Made by a program: the position numbers and the translations under genes. The notes beneath the pieces were generated by a model. The model searched no databases. It was given only the letters and a program-made list of their open reading frames with translations, and was not told the DNA's origin. 64,000 bases of DNA from Pseudomonadota bacterium. GTDB lineage: Bacteria; Pseudomonadota; Alphaproteobacteria; Sphingomonadales; Sphingomonadaceae. Every line of letters begins with the position of its first letter. Position 1 is the stretch's first letter. The DNA lies in NCBI GenBank assembly GCA_029550345.1, contig JAKPHK010000038.1, positions 1-64,000 on the forward strand. The letters run 5' to 3'. This document shows positions 27,707 to 35,769 of this stretch, piece after piece.

Positions 27707-28456
27707 ATTGCGACGGTTCGGGCAAAACGCTTGGGCTTCGCGTGAAAGACGGCCTGAGGCAGTGTATTGCCCGGTCGGGATCACGTCGATGGTCCCGCGC
27801 TCGATGAAGCGGTCGCAGCTTTCCATCATGCGATCAAGGTTGGCCTTGAACCTGGCCGGATCACCGACGGCGTCGAAGAAGGCGAAGGGATCGGTCAGGG
27901 CTGCCTCGGCAAAGCACTCCTCAACGATGGCCGCATAGGGCGGCGCATTGTCGGTGAGCGGGCGAACGACAAGGTTCTGGACATATTCGAAGTTTGCCTG
28001 GGTCTCGATCGCCACCTGGGTATGGCGATCCTGCCAGAGTGCAAGCCATTCACCGTGCGAAAGGCGCTCGGGCAGCGTCAGGAAGGCCAATTGGGCCCAG
28101 CCGGCCGTGCGCTGGCCAGGCTTGGCCGGATGCGCTGTGTTGGCGATGATGGTTGATTCCGCCACGATCCAGCCGTGCCAATAGTCAGCGGCGGCCGAGA
28201 GGGCTGCGTCGATCCCACCGCGCAGCAGGCGGTTGGCCGATGGTAGCCAGAATTGCACCACGGCATCATGCTGCCGGGCACCGCGCGACTGGCGCAGGTG
28301 CGCGCCGGCTGCGCTGATCGCGTCCTCCAGATTGAGCCGGATATTGCTGGCTCCTGCGGCGGCCAAGGCTCCTGGCAGCCGCGCGAGGAGCCGGGCATTG
28401 AACGCGGCCCGGTCAGTACCGTCCGCAGACCAGAGCAGGGCGATGACCTTTTCCAT
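27695..28456 (-). CDS. EthD/dimeric alpha-beta-barrel-like protein of unknown function
   Basis: MEKVIALLWSADGTDRAAFNARLLARLPGAL... and SHGEWLALWQDRHTQVAIETQANFEYVQN. Confidence 0.55.
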   Translation of the reverse strand: MEKVIALLWSADGTDRAAFNARLLARLPGALAAAGASNIRLNLEDAISAAGAHLRQSRGARQHDAVVQFWLPSANRLLRGGIDAALSAAADYWHGWIVAESTIIANTAHPAKPGQRTAGWAQLAFLTLPERLSHGEWLALWQDRHTQVAIETQANFEYVQNLVVRPLTDNAPPYAAIVEECFAEAALTDPFAFFDAVGDPARFKANLDRMMESCDRFIERGTIDVIPTGQYTASGRLSREAQAFCPNRRNLRN

Positions 28457-28463
28457 CCGCCGG

Positions 28464-29225
28464 TCAGTCGAAATTGGCCTGCCCGCCATCAAGCGGGATC
28501 GTTGCGCCGGTCAGGTAGGCCATGTCCGATAAACATAATGCCGCGACAGCGCGGCCGATATCCTCTTCCAGCTTGCCGATCCGGCCGAGCGGGATCGTGC
28601 GGAAGAAGGCCTCGGCCTCTTCCGGATTGTTGGCGATCCACCATTTCAGGCCCGGGCTTTCGGCATGGGGCGCGATAGTGAGGACGCGAATGCCCTGCCG
28701 ACCCCATTCTGCTGCTGCCGCGCGGGTCAGTACCCGGGTTGCCTGCTTGACCGCGCCATAGGCGCCATAGCCGGTCATGTCCCAGCGGATCCCAGCCGAG
28801 GAGGCGAGGTTGACGATAACCCCGCCGCCCCGCGTCACCATGTGCGGGTGGGCCAGTTTCATAAGCCGGAAGCTGGCCAGCGGCCCGGATTCAAATCCAG
28901 CCAGGAAAGCCTCGTCGCTGACGTCCAGCAGTTTGCCGTTCGGCACTTCCTGGGCATTGTTCACCAGGATATCGAGCCCGCCGAAGTGCGCGACGGTCTG
29001 CGCCACCATGTTGGCCAGGCTGGCGGCATCCTTGACGTTTCCGGCAATCGCCATGGCACCGCCGCCGCGCTCGGCAATCAGGCCGCAGGACGTCTCCAGC
29101 TTGGCCAGGGTCCTGCCGGTTACCGCCACTTTTGCGCCGGCCGCTGCCAGCGCCAGGGCGATTCCCTGTCCGACCCCTTGCCCGGCACCCGTTACCAGTG
29201 CCACCTTGCCGGAAAGATCGGTCAT
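28464..29225 (-). CDS. Short-chain dehydrogenase/reductase
   Basis: MTDLSGKVALVTGAGQGVGQGIALALAAAGAKVAVTGRT, NNAQ, YGAVKQATRVLTRAAAAEWGRQGIRV. Confidence 0.87.
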   Translation of the reverse strand: MTDLSGKVALVTGAGQGVGQGIALALAAAGAKVAVTGRTLAKLETSCGLIAERGGGAMAIAGNVKDAASLANMVAQTVAHFGGLDILVNNAQEVPNGKLLDVSDEAFLAGFESGPLASFRLMKLAHPHMVTRGGGVIVNLASSAGIRWDMTGYGAYGAVKQATRVLTRAAAAEWGRQGIRVLTIAPHAESPGLKWWIANNPEEAEAFFRTIPLGRIGKLEEDIGRAVAALCLSDMAYLTGATIPLDGGQANFD

Positions 29226-29245
29226 GCGCGTTCCTAACTCGAAAG

Positions 29246-29277
29246 ATTCGTAATTGTCAGACAGTTTGATTACGCAT
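29246..29277. promoter_or_regulatory. Inverted repeat site 7: ATTCGTAA-N16-TTACGCAT, divergent promoter
   Basis: ATTCGTAA TTGTCAGACAGTTTGA TTACGCAT between 29225(-) and 29365(+). Confidence 0.6.
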
Positions 29278-29364
29278 TAGGTTGACAGTAACCGCATAGC
29301 TGCGTCAATTGCGTTCTTGAATATCCGCCAATCGGGCGGCAGATGAATTGGGGCAGGAGCGGGC

Positions 29365-30138
29365 ATGAGCCAGGATCTGAGCGGCAAGGTAGCCATTGTC
29401 ACCGGGGGAAGCGACGGAATCGGCCTTGCCACGGCCGCATTGCTGGCCCGGCGCGGCGCGCAGGTGGTAATCTGCGGCCGTCGGCAGGAGCTGCTCGATT
29501 CCGCCCGTGCACAGATCGAGAGCGAAGGCGGCAAGGTTGAGGCCGTGCAGCTCGACGTGACCGACTATCCCGCTTTCGAAGCCCTGATCGAGGATGTCGC
29601 CGCGCGCCACGGGCGGCTCGACATGCTGGTCAACAATGCCATGTCGACTCATTACGCTCCGATTGCCCGACTGAAGCTGGAACACTGGCGCAAGGACTTC
29701 GCGGTCAACAGCGAGGCCGTGTTCATCGGCACCAAGGCGGCGATGAAAGTCATGGCGGCCCAGGGCAAAGGCTCCATCGTCAACATCAGCTCCACCACCG
29801 CGATCCGGGCCATGGCGAACTATTCCAGCTATTCGGCATCCAAGGCCGCGCTGATCCAGTTCACCGCCGTCGCCGCGATGGAAGGCGCGCGGCAGGGCAT
29901 CCGGGTCAACGCCATTGTCCCCGGCCAGGTCAACACGGCAGCCACGCTGGACTTTGCCACCAAGGCCCCGGACCTTGCCGCCAAGACTGCCGACGCGATC
30001 CCGATGGGCCGCGGCGGGCAGCCTGAGGAACTGGCCGAAGCAATCGTCTTCATGCTGTCGGATGCTGCCAGCTACATCACCGGTGTGGCCCTGCCGGTCG
30101 ATGGCGGCAAGGCCGCGCAGCTCTACATTCCGTCCTGA
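29365..30138 (+). CDS. Short-chain dehydrogenase/reductase
   Basis: MSQDLSGKVAIVTGGSDGIGLATAALLARRGAQVVICGR, YSASKAALIQFTAVAAMEGARQGIRVN. Confidence 0.88.
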   Translation: MSQDLSGKVAIVTGGSDGIGLATAALLARRGAQVVICGRRQELLDSARAQIESEGGKVEAVQLDVTDYPAFEALIEDVAARHGRLDMLVNNAMSTHYAPIARLKLEHWRKDFAVNSEAVFIGTKAAMKVMAAQGKGSIVNISSTTAIRAMANYSSYSASKAALIQFTAVAAMEGARQGIRVNAIVPGQVNTAATLDFATKAPDLAAKTADAIPMGRGGQPEELAEAIVFMLSDAASYITGVALPVDGGKAAQLYIPS

Positions 30139-30155
30139 AACGGGGAGCCCGCAGC

Positions 30156-31850
30156 ATGAGCGCCAGCTGGGACAAGGAAGTCGACGTTCTGGTCGTCGGT
30201 TCGGGCGCGGGCGGAATGCTGTCCGCGCTGGTCGCGGCGAAGAATCACGCCGACGTGCTGATTGTCGAGAAGGAAAAGCTGTGGGGCGGCACTTCTGCCA
30301 CCTCCGGCGCGGGGATCTGGATTCCGGCCAGCGACCAGGCCGCCGCGGCCGGCTTTCACGACAATGTCGACGATGCGTTCAAATATGTCCGCGCGCTATC
30401 CGCTGACAACGTGCCGGACGAGAACATCCGCGCCTATGTCGAGAATGCGTCGAAGATGCTGCGCTGGATGAGCAGCAACACCGAAATCGAATACCACGCC
30501 TTCCCCTATCCCGATTATCATGCCGAGAACCCCGGCGGTTCGCCGACCGGATACCGCACCCACATGCCGCTGCCGCTCGACGGCAAGCAGCTGGGCGACG
30601 ATGTCCGCACGCTGCGCTTTGCCTCTCCGGCGGCATCGCTGTTCGGCTATCTCAACTGGCACTTCGACGAGACCTACATCCTGCTGTTCCGGGCCAAAGG
30701 CTGGTGGTGGCATCTGGCCAAGAGCCTGATGCGCTACTGGCTGGACTGGCCGTTCCGCTTCACTTCGCGCAAGGATCGTCGCCTGACGCTGGGCAATGCC
30801 CTGGCGGGCGGGCTGCGGCTGGCGCTGAACAAGGCGAAAGTCCCGTTGTGGCTGGACAGCGGCCTGGAGGAACTGGTCAGCGAGAACGGCAGGGTTGTGG
30901 GCGCGGTGGTGCGCCGTGACGGCAAGGCCATGCGGATCAGGGCGCGCAAGGGCGTGATTCTGGCGGCAGGGGGCTTCGACAAGAACCAGGCGATGCGCGA
31001 TGTCCACGCGCCGCTCTATCCCAACGCGCTCTATTCCGGCGGGACCAGCGGCAACACCGGCGATGCGATCCGCGCCGGGCAGACTCTGGGCGCGGATACC
31101 ATGAACCTGCAATCGACCTGGGCCGCGCCGGTGTTCTACGTACCGGGCGAGGACCGCGGCCGGCTCTGCACGATCGAGCGGGCGCTCCCCGGCAGCCTGA
31201 TGGTCAACCAGCAGGGCGAACGCTATCTCAACGAAGCGGCCTCCTATCACATCACCGGCCAGCAGATGGCCCGCCGCCAGCGCGAACATGGCGATGCCAG
31301 CCCCAGCTGGTTCGTGTTCGATCACACCTATCGCCACAGCTACCCGGTCGGCCCGGTCTATCCGCTGGTGCCGGACTGGCTGCAGAACGGCATGGTCAAG
31401 ACGATCCTGAAGAAGGGGCGGACCATTGCCGAACTGGCTGAACAGATGGGTGTCGATCCGGCCCGGCTGGAAGCCACCATCGCCCGCTTCAACGCCAACG
31501 CCGAAAAGGGGGAAGACCCCGATTTTCACCGCGGCGAAGCGGCCTATGACAAGATGTATGGCGATCCGCGCGTCGCGCCCAACCCCTGCCTGCGCCCACT
31601 CACCAAGGGCCCGTTCTATGCCATGCCGATTTACCCCGGCGATATCGGCACCAATGGCGGGCTAAAGACCGATGCCCTGGCCCGCGTACTCGATGCCAAG
31701 GGCAAGCCGGTTGCCGGGCTTTATGCCATCGGCAACAGCGCGGCCTCGGCCATGGGTGAGAGCTATCCCGGCGCAGGCGTGACCATCGGTCCCGCGCTGA
31801 CGTTTGGCTATATCGCGGCGAACGACCTGACCGGGGCCAACGCAGAATAG
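30156..31850 (+). CDS. kstD: 3-ketosteroid dehydrogenase-like FAD protein (KstD family)
   Basis: DVLVVGSGAGGMLSALVAAKNHADVLIVEKEKLWGGTSATSGAGIWIP; FYAMPIYPGDIGTNGGLKTDALARVLDAKGKPVAGLYAIGNSAASAMGESYPGAGVTIGPALTFGYIAA. Confidence 0.85.
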   Translation: MSASWDKEVDVLVVGSGAGGMLSALVAAKNHADVLIVEKEKLWGGTSATSGAGIWIPASDQAAAAGFHDNVDDAFKYVRALSADNVPDENIRAYVENASKMLRWMSSNTEIEYHAFPYPDYHAENPGGSPTGYRTHMPLPLDGKQLGDDVRTLRFASPAASLFGYLNWHFDETYILLFRAKGWWWHLAKSLMRYWLDWPFRFTSRKDRRLTLGNALAGGLRLALNKAKVPLWLDSGLEELVSENGRVVGAVVRRDGKAMRIRARKGVILAAGGFDKNQAMRDVHAPLYPNALYSGGTSGNTGDAIRAGQTLGADTMNLQSTWAAPVFYVPGEDRGRLCTIERALPGSLMVNQQGERYLNEAASYHITGQQMARRQREHGDASPSWFVFDHTYRHSYPVGPVYPLVPDWLQNGMVKTILKKGRTIAELAEQMGVDPARLEATIARFNANAEKGEDPDFHRGEAAYDKMYGDPRVAPNPCLRPLTKGPFYAMPIYPGDIGTNGGLKTDALARVLDAKGKPVAGLYAIGNSAASAMGESYPGAGVTIGPALTFGYIAANDLTGANAE

Positions 31851-31851
31851 G

Positions 31852-32316
31852 TCACGCGGTCAAGGGATTGCTTCGCTCATCAATCCTGGCAAGCGTAACC
31901 GCGAAACCCAAGCGGGCACTCGAGTTGAGCGTTATTTCCTGATAGCGCTCAAACATCCCCTGAAGATGCTTGTCGATTTCCTCTTGAGTGTAATCAAGGG
32001 CATTGACGCTTGCAAAACCTTCCGCCTGCGCCATTCGGGCTGCGACTTCGCAATCGTCCACGCCGAAGAACACGCTCATGATGCCCTCGCCCTTGTGAGC
32101 AAGGAATTGAGAAACGGCGCTGTCATCTTCTCTGCCGGGCCTCGGTGCGCAGAGCTCGATTCCCGCATCCCAAGCAATCGATACGTTTATCCCGAATGGC
32201 TCACCAGTCCAGTGGGCGTCAACAAAGGTCGCGCCGAGCAGTGCACTGTATTCTCGCTTGGACTTCTCAAGATCGTGCACTGCAATCATCACACGATTCA
32301 CCCCTCTCAACCCCAT
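31852..32316 (-). CDS. VOC/glyoxalase-superfamily protein
   Basis: GVNRVMIAVHDLEKSKREYSALLGATFVDAHW...; single VOC module. Confidence 0.75.
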   Translation of the reverse strand: MGLRGVNRVMIAVHDLEKSKREYSALLGATFVDAHWTGEPFGINVSIAWDAGIELCAPRPGREDDSAVSQFLAHKGEGIMSVFFGVDDCEVAARMAQAEGFASVNALDYTQEEIDKHLQGMFERYQEITLNSSARLGFAVTLARIDERSNPLTA

Positions 32317-32374
32317 GTCACGCCTCCCGATTTTCCGCGCTCATTTTGATCGTGTTCCCTCGTCGTGCTGTGCG

Positions 32375-33019
32375 CTAATCCGCCCGCACCTTCACCTTCG
32401 GCGCGGCGGCACCCCGGCGCATCGCGTTGAGGAAACCTTCTAGCGGTGCAGGCTCGGCCACCGGGCCGCCGTGGTCCCCTTCGCGCGCCCAGAATTCGGC
32501 ATAGCTCGGGAACAGCTTGTGGAAGTTGCCTTCCGCCCGGTCAGTGCCGGGCCAGCGCATCTTGTTCTCGCCCACCGGCGGCTTGTTGAGATCGGTCGCG
32601 TACCAGTAAAGCGGCAGGCGCCGGGCAAAGTACCAGCGCCCGTCTTGGCGGATGTAATCGTCGACATACATCATCTGCATGATCACCCATTCGTCCGCGC
32701 CGCCCGGCACCGGGGTTTCGTGCTCGTTCTTGGAATAGACCACACCGTGGGCATGATCGGGATCGTCGAATTCGATCACGTGGCCGCCGATGTGGTGCGA
32801 TGTGCCGGTAAAGGGCGAACGCAGCGTGTGGTCCATATAGGCCCGCAGCGCCTGGCGGCCGCTGGCATCCTTGCCGACCCGGACATCGGCCGGAAACAGC
32901 GAGACCATCGCGTCCATATCGCGCATGTCGAGCGCCAGGGCATATTTGGCCGGGAGCTGGCGGATCGCGTCGAGGGATTCCAGGCGGTCGATGCGGGCTT
33001 CAAGGTCAGTCATGGTCAT
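32375..33019 (-). CDS. SnoaL-like (NTF2-fold) protein
   Basis: MTDLEARIDRLESLDAIRQLPAKYALALDMRDMDAMVSLFPADVRVG; matches SnoaL_4/BaiE-type N-terminus. Confidence 0.72.
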   Translation of the reverse strand: MTMTDLEARIDRLESLDAIRQLPAKYALALDMRDMDAMVSLFPADVRVGKDASGRQALRAYMDHTLRSPFTGTSHHIGGHVIEFDDPDHAHGVVYSKNEHETPVPGGADEWVIMQMMYVDDYIRQDGRWYFARRLPLYWYATDLNKPPVGENKMRWPGTDRAEGNFHKLFPSYAEFWAREGDHGGPVAEPAPLEGFLNAMRRGAAAPKVKVRAD

Positions 33020-33033
33020 GGCTCTCGTCGTAA

Positions 33034-34278
33034 TCATTGCATCGTTACCCGCACCGGCAGGCGCTTCAGTCCGCCGGTGTGGTTGGTCTTGACCCATTCG
33101 GGCTCGCCAGCAAGCTCGATCGTCGCGACGCGCGCGGCAATCTCGGCAAACAGGGCCTCCAGCTCCATCTCGGCCAGGATCCGGCCAAGACAGTGGTGCG
33201 CGCCATAGCCGAAGCCAAGGTGGCGGTTGGGGCTGCGGTCGATCCGGAAGGCGTCGGGCTCGTCAAAGGCGCGCTCGTCGCGGTTGCCGGACAGATAGAG
33301 GATGGCCACCTGCTCTCCCGCCGCGATAGGCTGACCGGCCAGCTCGGTATCGACGGCAGCGGTGCGCATGAAGTGGCGTACCGGGGTGGCCCAGCGGAAA
33401 ATCTCCTGCGCAGCCGGAGCAATCAGGGCGGGATCGGCCTTGAGCTTGGCCAACTCTGCGGGATTGCGGGCCAATTGCATCAGGCCAACCCCGACACTGG
33501 AGCTGGTCGTGTCATGTCCGGCCGCCGCCAGCAGCATGCCGTAGGACAGCGAATCCATGTCGGACAGCGGTTCGCCGTCGATCAAGGCGGTCGCGATCAC
33601 CGACATCAGGTCATCCTGCGGATCCTGGCGCCGCTCCTGCACCACGCCCCCCAGGTAGCCGAAGAACTCCATCGCAGTCGCCAGCCCGAAATCGCCGTTG
33701 GCATTGCGATCGGGATCGCTGGCTCCGAACAGCTCCTGGGTAAGGCGCAGCACCAGCGGCGCATCGCTTTCGGGCAGGCCGAGGATCGAGGTGATCATGA
33801 TCAGCGGATAGGGCACCGCGATTTCCTCGACGAAGTCGAACTCGCCCTGCGGTGCAAGCCGTTCGATCTTGTCGACATATTCGCGGGCCAGCAGCCGCAT
33901 CCGTTCACGCAGAGTGCCCAGGAACTTTGAATTGAACCATGACTGGGTCAGTTGGCGGTGCTTGCGATGATCAGGCTCGTCCAAGTCGAGCAGAGTCCGC
34001 ACCGGCCCGGTCCTGCTGCCGAACTGGGCGATGGTGCGATCCTCGAACCAGGCAGGCAACAGGGTCAGGCGCGGGGCATTGAGCCAGACCTTGGTGTTGC
34101 GCTCCACCTCCATGATGTCCTGGTGGCGCAGCACGGCCCAGAACGGGCGATAGGGCTCCTGCTCGATCCACAGGATGTCGCCCTGGGCACGCATGGCAGC
34201 GAACTTGGCGGCAATCCCGGCCTCGTCGGCATAGACTTCGGGAGAGAAGGCATCGATATCGGTGGTTGGCCTGATCAC
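33034..34278 (-). CDS. Cytochrome P450
   Basis: I-helix AAAGHDTTSSSVGV and heme-binding FGYGAHHCLGRILAEMELEALFAEI. Confidence 0.95.
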   Translation of the reverse strand: MIRPTTDIDAFSPEVYADEAGIAAKFAAMRAQGDILWIEQEPYRPFWAVLRHQDIMEVERNTKVWLNAPRLTLLPAWFEDRTIAQFGSRTGPVRTLLDLDEPDHRKHRQLTQSWFNSKFLGTLRERMRLLAREYVDKIERLAPQGEFDFVEEIAVPYPLIMITSILGLPESDAPLVLRLTQELFGASDPDRNANGDFGLATAMEFFGYLGGVVQERRQDPQDDLMSVIATALIDGEPLSDMDSLSYGMLLAAAGHDTTSSSVGVGLMQLARNPAELAKLKADPALIAPAAQEIFRWATPVRHFMRTAAVDTELAGQPIAAGEQVAILYLSGNRDERAFDEPDAFRIDRSPNRHLGFGYGAHHCLGRILAEMELEALFAEIAARVATIELAGEPEWVKTNHTGGLKRLPVRVTMQ

Positions 34279-35618
34279 GGCTCGATCCTTTCGATCGGGG
34301 GCAGGGCATAGCGCCCGTCAAGCGCCTCGGCGCGCGGCAGGTAGAGCCGCAGCACGACATGGAACGCGCCGGCCGGTACCGGCAACCAGTTCGAGGACCC
34401 TGCTGGCGGCTTTGCGTCGGACAGATAGAGTGACAGCGATCCGTCCCGAGCCTGGCGCAGGCCGGGCGTGCGATCGCCAATGTTGTAGCGCTTCAACGGG
34501 TTGGCCACGAGCTGCGAGGTGGTGCGATCATAAGCGGTCAGCGACCAGAAGGCGGCGACCGAGGGCAGCTGTCCCTTGGCAAAGCGAATGCGATAGAGCC
34601 GCTTACCGTCGAGCATTTCGCCGCGATTATCGGTGATTGCAGCGGGATAGATCGATTCCTCGGGTGCGTTGACATAGCCGCCGCGCGCCACTTCGGCGCG
34701 GAGCAGGAAGTCGTTGCCCGGATCGGCCATGGCCCCAGACCACATCCAGCCGTTCTGGATACGGGATGGACGAAATCCGCGCTGAGCCAGGACTTTCGGC
34801 CCCAGTCGCACCGCGCAGCCCAGCCCCAGCGCTTCGGCGGGCCTGAGTTTTGCCGGGTCGAACTGCCGACCCGGACCGAACCCGGCCTGGTCGAACTGCG
34901 CCATCAGGGCGGCTTCGCCCGGCTTGGCCGGAACCATGCGCAAGGCTCGATTGAGCAGTTCGAAGTAATGCAGGCTGTCGAAGGGTTGCAGCTGGGCGGC
35001 GGCAGTCACTGGCTCACCCGCTGTGCCGGTCATCCGGATCGCGGCAGCCAGCGCCTTTGCCTTGACCAGGTCGGCATTGTCGGTCGCCAGGACACGGCCC
35101 AACATCCAGACCGTATCGGTCGAAAGGGGGAAGGCCTCGTACCCCGCCGGAACATTCCCCCCGGATGGACCGATCAGCGCGTACCGCCGCGCAGAACCGC
35201 CATTGGTCCTGGTGCCCAGGTGCTGGGGGCGGCCGTAAAGGTCCATGAAGGCCAAAGTGTAATAGCGCGCGCCGAACGCCGGGACATCGACCAGCACCGG
35301 TCCCTTCGAGAGATCGAGCCAGGCATTGAGATAGAGCGTATCGGCATTGGCAGCGCGTAGCTGCCCCTGCGTTTCCGGGGTCAGCAGATGCGGATAGGTC
35401 GCGATAGTGTTGACTGGCGCGGTAACCGGCTGGTCCGGGCTGATGCGGTGCGTTTCGTTGTGCCGCTGCTTGAGCAGATCGACCAATGGATAGCCGTAGA
35501 TGAACCCCTGCAGCCCGTTGGCATAGGCCAGGGCAGCTTCCGGATCCTGCGCGATCGAGCGGCACTGCCCGTCATCGGGGAGGCTGCCCGCCGCCAGGGC
35601 GAGTGCAATCGTTAGCAT
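34275..35618 (-). CDS. DUF1254/DUF1214-domain protein with signal-like N-terminus
   Basis: EAALAYANGLQGFIYGYPLVDLLKQRH...RAANADTLYLNAWLDLSKGPVLVDVPAFGARYYTLAFMDLYG; overlaps P450 start (ATGA). Confidence 0.8.
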   Translation of the reverse strand: MLTIALALAAGSLPDDGQCRSIAQDPEAALAYANGLQGFIYGYPLVDLLKQRHNETHRISPDQPVTAPVNTIATYPHLLTPETQGQLRAANADTLYLNAWLDLSKGPVLVDVPAFGARYYTLAFMDLYGRPQHLGTRTNGGSARRYALIGPSGGNVPAGYEAFPLSTDTVWMLGRVLATDNADLVKAKALAAAIRMTGTAGEPVTAAAQLQPFDSLHYFELLNRALRMVPAKPGEAALMAQFDQAGFGPGRQFDPAKLRPAEALGLGCAVRLGPKVLAQRGFRPSRIQNGWMWSGAMADPGNDFLLRAEVARGGYVNAPEESIYPAAITDNRGEMLDGKRLYRIRFAKGQLPSVAAFWSLTAYDRTTSQLVANPLKRYNIGDRTPGLRQARDGSLSLYLSDAKPPAGSSNWLPVPAGAFHVVLRLYLPRAEALDGRYALPPIERIEP

Positions 35619-35628
35619 ACCTCTCCAA

Positions 35629-35660
35629 TCGCGTAGATGTACTCCACAAACGCTACGATA
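35629..35660. promoter_or_regulatory. Weaker copy of the inverted repeat (site 8b): TCGCGTAG-N16-CTACGATA
   Basis: Same 8-16-8 geometry, 11 bp upstream of the DUF1254 start (minus). Confidence 0.4.
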
Positions 35661-35690
35661 TCGCGTTTATGATTGCGCCTCAAGCAATGA

Positions 35691-35722
35691 TCGCGTAATC
35701 ATGCCCATATTGAGCTACGCAG
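35691..35722. promoter_or_regulatory. Inverted repeat site 8: TCGCGTAA-N16-CTACGCAG, upstream of TonB receptor 2
   Basis: TCGCGTAA TCATGCCCATATTGAG CTACGCAG; implies TonB start at 35770 rather than 35701. Confidence 0.65.
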
Positions 35723-35769
35723 AAGCTTGCCGCCCACGACGGCAGGGCTGCGTCAAGAGAGGGATCGAA

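Noticed and set aside
29300-29316. Extra CTGCGTCA and TTGCGTTC half-sites near site 7
   Set aside because: Neither has a partner arm at the conserved spacing; kept only as possible accessory half-sites.
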